Source of the DNA: Chrysogorgia sp. JL179-B06 | Lineage: Eukaryota > Cnidaria > Anthozoa > Scleralcyonacea > Chrysogorgiidae | Assembly: GCA_035772405.1 (NCBI GenBank) | Contig: JAYKKM010000309.1 | Location: 1,687,001-1,751,000, forward strand | Length of the DNA stretch: 64,000 bases | Direction: 5' to 3' | Part shown: positions 10,681 through 22,198 of the stretch, piece by piece | How the letters are laid out: the number at the start of each line of letters is the position of its first letter | Numbering within the stretch: position 1 is the stretch's first letter | Notes under the pieces: generated by a model | What the model saw: only the letters and a program-made list of their open reading frames with translations | Databases searched by the model: none | What the model was told of the DNA's origin: nothing | Position numbers and translations under genes: made by a program

Positions 10681-11149
10681 GATATATTCCAAGTTCTGTA
10701 AAAGAAACGAACATATTTTATATAAAACTCGCTATGAAATTAGTGTAGGAGTAAGACTTTAAACTACAAGAACTGTGATAAAAACAAATAACAACAAAAA
10801 CAATGCAAATCAGCTATGCTTTAGAGCTACGTTTATTCAGCCATTTTGTTTATTTACATCGACTGAATTCTACACAATATTTCAGTCAAAGATAACAGTA
10901 TTTGATCCTTATTTTATGCAAGAAAGAAAGCCGTAATAATAATGAACATAAGTGCTATGTTTATACGTGAGAAGAAACACAAAACATTTATTAAAAAGTT
11001 TGAGGGAAACTACTTACCTGAAAACAACCTTCTTCGCGTATAAACGTCTACTTCGAACGTGTAACCTGACCGCAAGATGGCTGTCACGTGATTTTTAGCG
11101 GTTTGCGGTTAGCGGAAAATCCGAAAATACGTCAATCTAAAACTCTCTA

Positions 11150-11240
11150 TTGAGTTCCGAACAGGAATAGCAACCTTATGATTGCCTGTGAGACGCTCTA
11201 ACTATTGAGCTACCCACAAAAAACACACTTTAACCTTGTT
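11150..11240 (-). mobile_element. tRNA-derived SINE fragment (copy 1)
   Basis: On the minus strand GTGGGTAGCTCAATAGTTAG is an RNA polymerase III A-box region. It is followed by a degenerate B box (GGTTGCTATTCCTGTTCGG). It matches copy 2 at 14408-14545 closely but lacks its 3' tail, being cut at the Harbinger-like right end. Confidence 0.65.
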
Positions 11241-11241
11241 T

Positions 11242-11722
11242 AATGTCCTCAACTACTAATAATGCTAAGATTAATACACAGTAAACAAGGCAATGTTTTT
11301 GTGGGGTTATGGAAGTGTGGGTCAACTGCTCTATATATTTTTGTTTGTCTGCGATGAGCTGGGTCCTGAGCGGTTCCAAGGGCAGATACTCGTAATTGAA
11401 AGCTGGATCTTGAGGAAAGGCGATTATATTGCTGATTTAGCTGGGTCCTAATCTGCTCAAGACATATACTTTCACCGCGCGGATTTGAGCTGGATCCTGA
11501 AAGGCGACTAGAACATATACTCAACGGAGTTGGATCCTAGTCTGCCTTGAAGGACATATACTCCGAGTTGGACCCTTGGTCGGGCTCAGGACATATACTC
11601 GTATGCAGAAATCAGAGCGATTTTTTAAGTAAAATTTGCTCTAGGACAGAATGCCAAATTCCGTAAAGAAAACGTGAGGTCTATGGTAAAATTGCGACCT
11701 CATACTAGAGCAATTGCCTCCG
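11242..11722. repeat. Split direct repeat B2 of YR element copy 1
   Basis: This 480-bp repeat is about 95% identical to 12474-12963. It contains degenerate internal words GAGTTGGATCCT and GGACATATACTC and ends AGAGCAATTGCCTCC. It is the outer copy at the 3' end of the element. Confidence 0.8.
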
Positions 11723-12473
11723 ACGCTTCATTTTTATTTCATAATTCAATTTAAGTCATTGACATTTGCATGCATTGACACAACATTCCATCTAACATTT
11801 TTGCTCTATCCTATCTCCAATTGTTCATTACCATAAATGTCAAGGAAAAGCAGTTCTGATAAGCACGGCCATGAACGATGGCAAAACTATTCCGCGTCGC
11901 CAGTGATTGCCGCATATCTTTAGGTAACAGAATAGTTCAAATCGTCTAATATATAGGTATAACATGATCTTATTTAGTCATTCTTATCATTTTTAAGCTA
12001 AGAGACTATATATCGTGATTAAAGTAACCATATTAAAATATCACACAACACAATATCATTAAAGTAGCCCAAAATTGGCGAAAAAGGCTAGTGTATATGT
12101 TTTGGGGAGGTGGGTGGGATTTTCAGTCTTTACTGCTTGCGATCCAAGTCGGAATGATATTGAAGTATGAATTTTACTAAGGTTTATGCCAATATGTTTT
12201 ACTATGGCACCATTGTTATTTGTGAATGAATCACACAGTCACAGAGTATCTGAACAATAAACAACGATACTGGGCGCAGTAGCCTACGGGTTTGGCAAGC
12301 AATAATGAAAGTCTATGATAGAGTCTTTCTTTATTTAGACAGTAGTCCCGTTTAGGGCTATATTGTCGTGTAGACAAATAAGTGGTTTTTGATGACGAGT
12401 AGCTCATAAGCTTAGGACTAGTGCGGCCAGTATCGTCCATTAACTCTAATTTTTAGTGCTAAAAATTGTCATT

Positions 12474-12963
12474 TAATGTCCTCAACTACTAATAATGCTA
12501 ATATTAATACACAGTAAACAAGGCAATGTTTTTGTGGGGTTATGGAAGTGTGGGGCAACTGCTCTATATATTTTTGTTTGTCTGCGATGAGCTGGGTCCT
12601 GAGCGGTTCCAAGGGCAGATACTCGTAATTGAAAGCTGGATCTTGAGGAAAGGCGATTATATGACAAATGCTGATTTAGCTGGGTCCTATATATCTGCTC
12701 AAGACATATACTTTCACCGCGCGGATTTGAGCTGGATCCTGAAAGGCGACTAGAACATATACTCAACGGAGTTGGATCCTAGTCTGCCTTGAAGGACATA
12801 TACTCCGAGTTGGACCCTTTATCGGGCTCAGGACATATACTCGTTTGCAGAAATCAGAGCGATTTTTTAAGTAAAATTGGCTCTAGGCCAGAATGCCAAA
12901 TTCCGTAAAGAAAACGTGAGGTCTATGGTAAAATTGCGACCTCATACTAGAGCAATTGCCTCC
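12474..12963. repeat. Split direct repeat B1 of YR element copy 1
   Basis: Direct copy of 11242-11722 with two small insertions (for example GACAAATGC near 12663). It lies immediately downstream of the recombinase gene. A small palindrome (ATCACACA...TGTGTGAT, 12967-12991) follows between repeat and gene. Confidence 0.8.
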
Positions 12964-13014
12964 ACAATCACACATATACAATGTGTGTGATCCCCATAGA
13001 CCGAAAACAAAGTC

Positions 13015-13896
13015 TTATTCCCCTATCAATCGTTTTGAAACGTCTGCAAGAACATTCACTGGTGAACGAATGTATCTGAGATAACAGTCAGATGACCATC
13101 TTCCTAGTGTTTGAATGAGCCAGTGAGGCAAACTCTGTGAAGCGGCTGTTGTAGCCGCTCCAATTCTAAAGCTGTGGCCAGCATAATGTGCAGTGTTGTA
13201 GCCACCTTGAACCAATAGGGTGCGCAGTTCCTTAGTAAATTGACTACGTGATAAAGGAACACCGTTTGAGTAGCAGAACAATGGTCCCGCATGGTTTGAT
13301 GACGTTTGAGAAAGGTAGGTTTGAAGAGCCCGCACTGGACAATAAATACTCGAATTGCTGCCAATGGTTATTGTAACTGACGATCGAAACGGATCGGTCT
13401 TTGAAGCTTTAATTTTAAGTTGCAAAAAACCAGCTTTATTGTGTTGGTCACTGTGAAAGCTTACATCTGATCGGCTAAGGTGGATGGAGGAATTGAAAGG
13501 ACCGGAGCAAGTCATTTCACCAATCCTCAGAAAACCAAAAAATGCTAAAGAAATAGCGGCCCAAAACATTGTTTCATCGTGCGTTGGTACTTTGCGTGAA
13601 TGCAATAAACGGTGAAAACGTTTGAGGTGTTCTAATGTTATAGGTAAACGCGTCCTTGTAGAAACACCTTTAACTCGCTTTATGCCTCGTAAAATATAGT
13701 TCAGACGTTGAAATTTGGTGATAGGAAGGTCGTAGCCATTAGCCAAATGCATATGGCGAACTGCGGCAAGATACACTTTTATGGTGTGAGGAGTTAAAGT
13801 CTTTGCCAGAAAAACAGCAAAATAAATAAGAACGGTTTCGGTAGTAGGCAGAAGAGGGACATGCTTGTATAAATGGAATTGGTAGTAAAAATTCAT
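13015..13896 (-). CDS. Tyrosine recombinase of DIRS/Ngaro-like retrotransposon
   Basis: This 293-codon uninterrupted ORF is a phage-integrase-type tyrosine recombinase, which inserts the circular cDNA of DIRS-like retroelements without target duplication. The N-terminal SAM-like core-binding part includes TPHTIKVYLAAVRHMH (about residues 36-51). The catalytic domain shows the first arginine in FFGFLRIGEM, the H-x-x-R box in GHSFRIGAATTAA, and the tyrosine in LGRWSSDCYLRYIRSP near the C-terminus. A full-length protein would have some extra N-terminal sequence, so this frame may begin inside the gene, after the codons lost towards 13976. No internal stop suggests relatively recent insertion. 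Confidence 0.9.
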   Translation of the reverse strand: MNFYYQFHLYKHVPLLPTTETVLIYFAVFLAKTLTPHTIKVYLAAVRHMHLANGYDLPITKFQRLNYILRGIKRVKGVSTRTRLPITLEHLKRFHRLLHSRKVPTHDETMFWAAISLAFFGFLRIGEMTCSGPFNSSIHLSRSDVSFHSDQHNKAGFLQLKIKASKTDPFRSSVTITIGSNSSIYCPVRALQTYLSQTSSNHAGPLFCYSNGVPLSRSQFTKELRTLLVQGGYNTAHYAGHSFRIGAATTAASQSLPHWLIQTLGRWSSDCYLRYIRSPVNVLADVSKRLIGE

Positions 13897-13976
13897 AAAC
13901 TGTTTTTCGCCGCTGCTACAAGTTTTAGTTGTACCTTGGGCTAACGAGGCAATTTGATAACGACGTAACTCAGCGT

Positions 13977-14340
13977 CTAAAGACGAAAGAGTTCCTCTGG
14001 CAGAAGTTGTGGATGAAGATCTGCATGAGGTGCTAGGCGTCGAAATCTGGTTAGCTGAAAACGGGAGATAGAATCAGCAATGTCATTATAATGACCTGGA
14101 ACATGCAGGGATTTGAAGTAAAAATTATACTTTAGTGTTTGAAGGGTTAAAGCCCGCACCAAATCCATCATACGTGGGCATTTTGAACGTTTCGAATTAA
14201 TGATGGAAACTACGGCCTGGTTATCGCAATAAAAGATCAGGCGTTTCTGAGCCCACAAATGTCCCCATATGTAGGAAGCTGCTACGATGGCATATAGTTC
14301 TTGCCAATCAATGCTGATGTTCTTAGTGTCAAGAGCAGTC
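13977..14340 (-). pseudogene. RNase H domain fragment of YR element copy 1
   Basis: The minus frame reads ISIDWQELYAIVAASYIWGH, then LIFYCDNQAVVSIINSKRSK and LHVPGHYNDIADSISR. These are the E (QELYA), D (CDNQA) and final D (NDIADSIS) blocks of the RNase H domain fused to DIRS-type reverse transcriptases. The first block (ST D.SG) and the whole RT are absent. The sequence breaks near 14340, before a SINE. Confidence 0.8.
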
Positions 14341-14407
14341 TTGCTTTGTCGCTGGTGAAATCTTCAATATCAGAGAAGATAATTCCTGTAGAATCTTAAT
14401 ACAACCT

Positions 14408-14545
14408 TGTTAATATATACACTGTTGTAGTAAATGTGGAGAGGTTTGAGTTGACAGACGATACATTGAGTTCCGAACAGGAATAGCAACCTTATGATTG
14501 CCTGTGAGACGCTCTAACCATTGAGCTACCCACATATAACACACT
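14408..14545 (-). mobile_element. tRNA-derived SINE (copy 2)
   Basis: On the minus strand a tRNA-like head (GTGGGTAGCTCAATGGTTAG, then GGTTGCTATTCCTGTTCGG) is followed by a tail with TGTATCGTCTGTCAACTC and CAGTGTATATATTAAC. The tail is shared with copy 3 at 18855-19017, which defines the family in this window. Confidence 0.75.
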
Positions 14546-17500
14546 TTAACCTTGTAAAATTGATTACCTCAGATCCACGCTGGGTATATTTCTCATTGGT
14601 CACAACTTACCATGACCAAATGTAATTGGTCATATTATCCCATCATAATTGGTTTTATTGGGTAAATCTACTATTGGAAATTGGTCATCACAGCAATTCG
14701 CAATGGTAGTTTTGACCATTAAATATGACCATTAGTAATCGTTTGTCTTAGATCCACATTTGAAACACTTTTTTGTTTTACCATTCCTTTTTGCGTCCAC
14801 TGTCCTAATGGACAGTGGACAGCTATGCTATGGGCTAAATTGTGCGGAGCCAATTGTTTGATACAATCACATGATTGTGTTGCGAAGTAGACCGAATATT
14901 TACGGAGTTTTAGCGAACATTTACGGTTCGAGATATGGAGCACATGCTGTAGACAACAGTTTTGAATATTTGGTTTCCTAAATTCCCAGTGGTTTGGATT
15001 GTGTTGTTATTCGTTTCCATTTTGTTGGTGTAAGGTAAGATACTTTGTCTTTTCGTTGCTCGCTTGAAATTTATTGAGTTTACTGTATTAAAATATTAAA
15101 GTATATTCTTGATATAATTTCTATATTACTAACACGACATTAACATCTTAAACAAGTCAAAACTTGCTCAAATGCGACGACGACTATTCCATGAACAGTT
15201 GCTTCTTAAGTTGAATTTGTTTATAACTGGCAACTCTCACATTTAAAGTTTATACATTTGTTTCGCATACATTATTTCAAAACTAATGAACTGTAGACCA
15301 AAGTATGTTCCTGTATCCTTCATAGTTTCCAGTCGTAAGAGATTAGTCCCGGGAGCAGTACCTTATATATCAGACAAGAAGTCTGTTACTACAGAAACTC
15401 GTTATTTTTTTCTTGACAGATTTTAAACCTCTCCACTTGCAATTCAATAAAATTATGAACAGCCGATAATGACAGATAAATTATTTTAATCCATAAATTA
15501 GGTAGCATACAAACAAAACAGATTTACCAAAAAAAAAATTATATTTATAGAAAATATATACAATTGTATTATAAATATACACGAATAATTAATATATGTA
15601 GAGTTGAAGGATATAGTTATATGTAATTCTGTAATCTAATAAAAAATATGAATTGAAAAATCAGTTGTAATATTATACCTCAACTATAAATTATCCAATC
15701 AAAGAGCTATATTTGTACCATGTTACCAGTTTTGTGATTCGAGTTTGAATCACGCGCTGATTATGAAAACACCGAGTGCTTCGAGTTGGAATACCCCGCC
15801 CATACCCAGTACGCGCGACTAAACCAAGTTGAGCCTGTAAACAATGGAGGACCAACGTACAAGACGTTTCTAGACGTTTCAAGACAGCATTCAAGATTGT
15901 TTCAGTATAATATATCATTTATAGACCCTCCGCTAGGGGAATTTGTCGAAATATTACCCCTCAGGATGATATATCATCCCTTGGGGTAATTTTTCGTCGA
16001 ATTCGCATCGCTTCGGGTCTATAAATGAAAATAATTACATGTATTTTCTAGTCCTGCCTCCACTGTTGATGAGAAACATTGTCTGGCTTTGACATCAGTA
16101 AAATTATAAGAGTGCTGGAAGTTCGTATGCTACCAATAAATTGTGTGAGACAAAATGCTGATGTTTCAAGAAAGATCTTAGATGCCTCTATTAGGTTTAC
16201 AGAGATCTTGCTCAAAGCATAGTATTTTGTTCCAAATAATTTAGCAGTAAACCACTTTTTAGGTTGCTAAATTAACCGTTAAGCATAATTAATTTTATAG
16301 ACAATATTTACATCTTATTCCAGCTTTATTCAACTGTTTATATAAAGCTTTCTTTCCTTGAGTACGCCGACTTAGATTGTACTTATTAACAATATCATTA
16401 GCAAAATAAAAAGACCTAACACTAATATATCATTTAACAATATTTTCTAAACAGAAAGACTGACATTCATTTGATATATCTACATCACAATTTTCAATAA
16501 TTTTGCACCACAAGCTTTTCACTTCATACATTATTTCCTCCACTTATAGATGACTCAGACAGGTAACCCTGTCTTTATGTGTCTTCTTTCTAAAAACTAA
16601 TTCAACACCTCAGCAATGCTGCTAACCCACCTCTTCATAATGCGAAAGTGTACTAATATTGCCTATGTCGATCTTCCATTGATGATATCAAGACTTCAAT
16701 TTCTTTGTTCCTGCTGTAATTCCATCTTGAGCAGTTTTTGCTTTTTTTGTATATTCACCATAATATTACATACATGTAGCTAGCCAAATACAACAAAGGG
16801 CCAAATTCCTGAGATCAAAACAATACTAAATTAAATTGACAGGACACATAGATTATTCGGAACATTCCATATAAGGCTGTGAGGGTGTAGTTGCTAAAGC
16901 TCTAAGCTCATGTCGGAAAAACACAGAAATCAAGCAAGAAATTATAGAGCAAAATTCGTAAATTAAACTACAATATGAAGTAATTTCCATCAAACATAAA
17001 TTATGCATAACCAAAACCTAAGTCATACATATTGTATGAACGAACATATTGAAATAAACAAATATAACCTCAGGGTTGGATATTCATTTTTTCATTATCA
17101 GCTTCTTCAAGAAATCCAATCAAATGTTCACAAAGGTGGATGAGCATTAAAGTTTATATGAAACAAAAACTAAGTTTGTCTTATTTCAAAGAACTCTTAA
17201 AATAATAAATTTACAACTTTTCCATATTTCACTTACATGTAGTTCTTGAGATATTTACACTTATGTGATATTTTGCAACATCATATATATCTTTAAGATT
17301 ATAGGATGAAATCACTTCAAACTTTGCATGTGCATACAGACCACTAACATAAAGAACATTGTTCAAGTTTTAATATTACAATTGTAAAAGTATAGTTCCC
17401 AGACCTCTACGTCTCTTTGAAAAAATCCTCGTTATCTGATATGTAGTAGTAAAATGATTATACAACAGGGCTTTCTCGAAAGATAAAACCAAATTTTCGT

Positions 17501-17990
17501 TAGAAATCATACAAGACGAACCCTCTCCCAGTTCCGCCATGCGTTTACTTCCACAGTACCAGTACCTTTCGATTTACAGACTTTCTTGCAGAAATCTCAA
17601 GGCAATTGCTTATTACCTTTGTCCTAGTTACCTAGATTAAATTAAACGTGAGCAATCGTAAATTCTTTCAAAAATATATCGATTAATTACTTACTTCTAC
17701 AAGTGAGTATTACTTCGAACTGAACTTCCTCCACTTCCATATCAAGCAGCTCAATTGTCTGCTAAAAATCCTCTTCAAATGCACAATCAGAGCTTTCAGA
17801 ACATTCAAATTCACCCCTCTCCTCCATCATTTATGCGACACTTGTCGAACTATTAATTCACTAAAACCTTTTGAAAACGCGATTTATTCAAAGATTTGTA
17901 CTTTCTACAAAGGCGATATAACTACCAATTCCAGGTTTGATACACCTTTGTGGACGCATGTACGCAATGCGTACCTATTTTTTTACAGTG
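14546..17990. other. No gene; possible TTGGTCA-rich element
   Basis: TTGGTCAT, ATGACCAA and ATTGGT words recur at 14600-14740. A right-end-like TTTTTTTACAGTGTA occurs at about 17980-17994, matching the terminus of the 5.9-kb element at 22665. A left terminus was not found with confidence. Short ORFs at 14719-14943 and 15691-15989 have no recognisable motif. Confidence 0.3.
15914..16027. repeat. Imperfect hairpin with 46-bp arms
   Basis: TCATTTATAGACCC at the left and GGGTCTATAAATGA at the right are exact inverse copies. The arms continue through TTGTCGAAATATTACCCC and GGGGTAATTTTTCGTCGA. A small foldback MITE is the simplest reading. Confidence 0.7.
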
Positions 17991-18042
17991 TAAGCATCCA
18001 CGATATATAGTAACTGCCCCATGGGCATTGTATATATATATA

Positions 18043-18168
18043 CGGCGGTGCGAAGATATGAATTTTATCTTCTCGTGGTGAAAACAATATTTTACGAAAT
18101 CGTGTAGCGATTGAGTAAAATATTGTTTTTACCACGAGAAGATAAAATTCATATCTTCAAGCCACCGC
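18043..18168. mobile_element. Foldback MITE (GAAGATATGAATTTTATCTTC family), copy 1
   Basis: CGGTG..GAAGATATGAATTTTATCTT, then CTCGTGGTGAAAACAATATT, is followed after a short spacer by its inverse ending ATATCTTCAAGCCACCG. The same hairpin occurs at 26515-26635. Confidence 0.85.
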
Positions 18169-18854
18169 GTGTAATTTTCTTTTTATCCCCCTCGTCCGGA
18201 CGGCGCAAAGCGCCGTCCCATCACTGAAGGTGATAATCTTGATGGGGTGGTACAATGTCCGGTCATGTACAATTTCCGGTCATTTGAGTCAGGGAAAATT
18301 ATTCTGGAAAATGTTTGTCGCCGCGTATATATATATATCCATCAACCGACGGACATTGGTTCTCTTGATTACAATGACGTGCCTCACGGGGAAAAAAAGT
18401 AGGTAAACAAGGATATTTATGGATCTACAAGGATATTTATCTAGGTCGTGAGCGGGAACATTTTGTTTTATTTTACTCGAAAAAACGTGAAATGTACGTG
18501 AAATGAGTAATTTATAATAAATACATATTCTGTGACAAAACTAACACAGCAAGATGAATTGCGACAGAAACAAGACAAAGCGACTCGATCAAAGCGACTC
18601 GAAGACGAAGTGTTGAAGCAAAATCATGTCAACAACAGCTGCAGATATCCTTTGTTATTCTCGTAATTTTGCTTTATAATACTACAGAATAGTAAGTGTT
18701 AGTACATATTTTGAAATTGCATGACGTACAGATATACTGTACAGAACTGGTAGTTAATAGGGTGCAAAAACGTGCAGATTATAGCTTTGTTTATACGACC
18801 TGGGCCTGGCCTACACATGTGTAGTATATAAACAAGCATTCCTGACATGGTCAG
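18169..18854. other. No gene recognised
   Basis: Contains the GTCCGGTCA words noted at 7900 and a short TA-rich run. No coding or RNA gene evidence was seen. Confidence 0.4.
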
Positions 18855-19017
18855 TGTTAATATATACACTGCTGTAGTGAATATGGGAGAGATTGGAGTA
18901 GACAGATGATACATGGATAATTGTCAAACTCATATCCTCAGAAAATGATTCTGAGTCCCGGACAGGAATCGAACCTGTAATTTGATTGCTTCTAACCATT
19001 GAGCTACTGAGGCTCAG
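18855..19017 (-). mobile_element. tRNA-derived SINE (copy 3)
   Basis: The minus strand carries an A box (CTCAGTAGCTCAATGGTTAG) and a canonical B box (GGTTCGATTCC). The anticodon arm is too short for a functional tRNA. The 3' tail contains TATCATCTGTCTACTCC and CAGTGTATATATTAAC. A tail-only relic occurs in plus orientation near 19095-19125. Confidence 0.8.
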
Positions 19018-19173
19018 ATGGAGAGTGAAGGTTACAATTCAACATAATACATTCGGTTGATATAGGTATACGGTACTGCCTAATTATGCAGCTTGCATTC
19101 ACTCAGCAGTGTATATATTAACATATCCATGCATTACTGATATAATATAGTGATTGCCGTATAGGCAGTACTA

Positions 19174-22100
19174 GGCCGTAGGATGAGAGTCGAAAATATG
19201 CTTATAAAACAGATTCCGTTGCACCCCTCGTGGAACTAAGTAATTTTTGCTTAAATCAAAAGATAAGAACTTATTTTATCAGAATCCACTGCTCCCCAAG
19301 CGATAAAGTTGCACATATTGAAATAAAAACCCTCCGAAGTTCGCTGTGTTCGCCTTTCAAATTCTACGTAAATCCGCCATTTCGTGTTGCTATGCCACAA
19401 GTGCTTTAGTGTGATTGGCCAGTTGAGAACCGTCAGCCAATAAGCAAGCGCAAAAGACCGGATGTTGCTGCGCAAGGTAAACAAACGCGATGAAACGTGG
19501 AAGTGTTGCAAGGAAAGCACTGGAATAAATAAATATTACGGTGAGTTTTTTTACACTTTATTATGTTTAATAGTCTCAGGAATATTTAAGAACAGTCTAG
19601 TCTTCTGACAAACCGATTGGATTCTTACAATCTTGAGCATAGCATCCACAAACAGGGTGCATCACTGGTTACTTTAGCAACTTTATACAAGCTGCGCACG
19701 GTATTTCTTCGTACATCCATGAAACCAAATCGTTGCAGGATACTGGCATAGATGGTAGAGTTAACCATTTTACGTCAAGGCTTCCCTTAGATACTTGCCA
19801 CCCACCAGTTTCACTCTAAGCCAACAGTCTGTTTTCCAACTTCTATTTGCCGCGGCTGTAGCCAGATTTTTTCTTACCAATAGGAAGCGACACTACAGCT
19901 TACCACTAGTGCATGAAATCCCAGAAGATTACTTATCATCTGCTGGAAAAGTTGTTGAGCAATAGTGTGCACTGGATAACACTTTCTTTTCTTAGCAGTT
20001 CCACCAAGCACCCATGTTTCCACATCTTGATTTTGTCCTATGAAATGAACTAAAAGCAATAACACATATGTGGACACACTACTAAAAGTTTATTGTAGCT
20101 GTTACTAACTGCATCACAGCATGCAAAACAATATGTGTGTCAGCTTATTCATGGTTGCATTTCGAATGCACTGTGTTGCCTGAACGTGTTGAATGTGCCT
20201 TAGTCACAAGTGATGGATTCAAGGACACAACTCACAACCAAGACACAAGGTATGCTTTATTTCAAGTTTTCCCAGACTTGTGGCAGTGGTAAATCATCTT
20301 GATCATAGGTCTCTTATTTGTGCTTTGTCTAGTCCTAGCTAGTCGCTATTTTTGTTGATTGCTGGACATGTATCAAAAAGTACATCAACCCACTTAACAT
20401 TTGCATCAATGTGGTGAGTAACATCTTGAAGAATATTTTTGCATAGTCCTCAAATATTTTGCTATTATGCAGTTTAATAAGGTATTGAATAAGGCCATGA
20501 CCATTAATCAATAAACATGTCAATTGTTACCAGAATTTCAATATCACCTGTCAAAATATCATGCAAATCTGAATTGGATGTGTTCATATCGCCATTTACT
20601 TTTGCCAATGGCAGTATTGAGACCATGACCTATATGTTTTGGTGGCAGTTTCCTTTCTGAAGCTGAAAATATTATATCCTGAGTTATATTACAAGTTTAA
20701 TTGTGCAACGTATCTGTACTTGACGATGACTGCTGATCAGAATCTAAAACATCAGTGCCACCAAGTAGTATAGTAGTAGTGAGGGATTTTGGTTAACATA
20801 TATGGCATCAACACCCAATAAGTTCTTGGGTGTTTTCTAATTTGTTTTTGATGTGCAGGGCACTGTGAACCAATTGTTGCAATAGGTTGTCTTGCAGAGG
20901 GAAAAGTTCATGTGTTTCATCTTCATCATCTTCCATTGTAATAGCTGACAGGTGCTGTTTATATGACAAAATCATACTTATCCATGGATATATTAAACAG
21001 ATGTACCTTTGGGCCAATTTCTCAAACAAAACCAGCCCGCCCAATCACCCGTGAACTGTTGAACATCATCATAGAATGTTTTTCTCCTTGATCTGTATAA
21101 TCTTTGGGGAAATTCCATATTTCCCATTGAGCAAGTTTTGTAATAATGAAGCCATACAGTTCCCATATCATACATAATACCTTGATCCAAATCAGACAGA
21201 ATATATCATAGGCATACCTGACTAGTTATGTCTGGGGGGCAAAACATGTTTGCCTGAAAAATTAAGAGTTGACTGTCAATCATCGGATGCAGTGTGGCAG
21301 GTGTAACTTCATATGCGACTAGATTTCTCAGCAGTTCCTCACCAAAATAGGGGAGTACCGGTACTTAATCTATTGTATGTGATTATTAACATTAACATAA
21401 TATATTATCCTTAGTATAATTTTAAACTGGGCAACTGCAAACAACTCTAATATATTGTGTTAATGTTAAAACAAATTACTTTAATATTAAAACAGTTCTA
21501 AATATAAATGTTTCATGAATATTTAACAGCAATTAATATTACCAGAAATTTCTTTCAAAAGGTGAGCGAAATTTTCATTTTTCAAACGTTTGGGGAACAT
21601 TTGGCAATTGCCCCCTGCCTGGTACGTTAACTCTACCATCTATACCAGTATCCTGCAATGATTTGGTTTCATGTGGATGTACGAAGAAATACCACAGCGC
21701 AGCTTGTATAAAGTTGCTACAAAAGTAACCAGCGATGCACCCTGTTTGTGGATGCTATGCTCAAGATTGTAAGAATCCAATCGGTTTGTCAGACGACTAG
21801 ACTATTCTTAAATATTCCTGAGGCTATTAAACATAATAAACTGTAAAAAACTGACCGTAATATTTATTTATTCAAGTGTTCCATGTTTCATCGCGTGTGT
21901 TTACCTCGCGAAGCAACTTCCGGTCTTTTGCGCTTGCTTATTGGCTGACGGTTCTCAACTGGCCAATCACACTAAAGCACTTGTGGCATAGCAGCACGAA
22001 ATGGCGGTCAACGTAGAATTTGAAAGGCGAACAAACCGAACTTCGGAGGGTTTTTTATTTCAATTTGTGCAACTTTATCGCTTGGGGAGCAGTGGATTCT

Positions 22101-22198
22101 GATAAAATAAGTTCTTATCTTTTGATTTAAGTAAAAATTACTTAGTTCCACGAGGGGTGCAACGGAATTACGTCTTTTCGATGCTCATCCTACGGCCT
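19174..22198. mobile_element. DNA transposon with ~570-bp terminal inverted repeats
   Basis: The left arm (19174-19765, starting GGCCGTAGGATGAG) and the right arm (21626-22198, ending CTCATCCTACGGCC) are inverse copies with scattered differences, including matching TTGGCCAGTTGAGAACCGTC blocks. The flanks are CTA on the left and TATA on the right, consistent with a TA target. The 1.86-kb core holds a decayed minus-strand ORF. Arm divergence indicates an old insertion. Confidence 0.85.
19874..21190 (-). pseudogene. Decayed transposon ORF with 'PVHTIAQQL...FHAL' motif
   Basis: Readable minus-strand pieces, in order, are DDVQQFTGDWAGW (about 21070), a low-complexity acidic piece (20808-21044), LINGHGLIQYLIKLHNSKIF with EDYAKIFFKML (20335-20523), and DVETWVLGGTAKKRKCYPVH with TIAQQL and LLGFHALVV (19874-20077). 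The last two resemble a protein found in many metazoan repeats with 'VDG..L......F.DYA..F' and 'W...GTGK..R..PVH.IA......FHALTGCDT' signatures. I cannot name its superfamily with confidence. Stops and frameshifts separate the pieces. Confidence 0.5.

Larger units (their letters stand above)
9997..11147. mobile_element. PIF/Harbinger-like element, internally deleted
   Basis: Near-perfect 18-bp terminal inverted repeats (GAGAGTTTTAGATTGACG) bound 1.15 kb and are flanked by TA on both sides (9995-9996 and 11148-11149). Harbinger elements normally duplicate three bases (TWA). The outer base differs here, so the target duplication may be decayed. Inside lie a plus-strand fragment like the N-terminus of a Harbinger-type transposase and a minus-strand Myb-like ORF, the usual two-gene content of this superfamily. 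Most of the transposase, including the DDE triad, is missing. Confidence 0.65.
11242..14340 (-). mobile_element. 5'-truncated DIRS/Ngaro-like YR retrotransposon (copy 1)
   Basis: In minus orientation the order is RNase H fragment (14340-13977), tyrosine recombinase (13896-13015), then a direct repeat (12963-12474), 750 bp of other sequence, and a second copy of the direct repeat (11722-11242). This is the B1-A2-B2 part of a split-direct-repeat YR element. Gag, the reverse transcriptase and the upstream A1 repeat are missing. Confidence 0.7.

Noticed and set aside
18940..19017. Functional tRNA gene on the minus strand
   Set aside because: A and B boxes are present, but the anticodon arm is shortened and the sequence continues into a repeated tail shared with other copies: it is a SINE.
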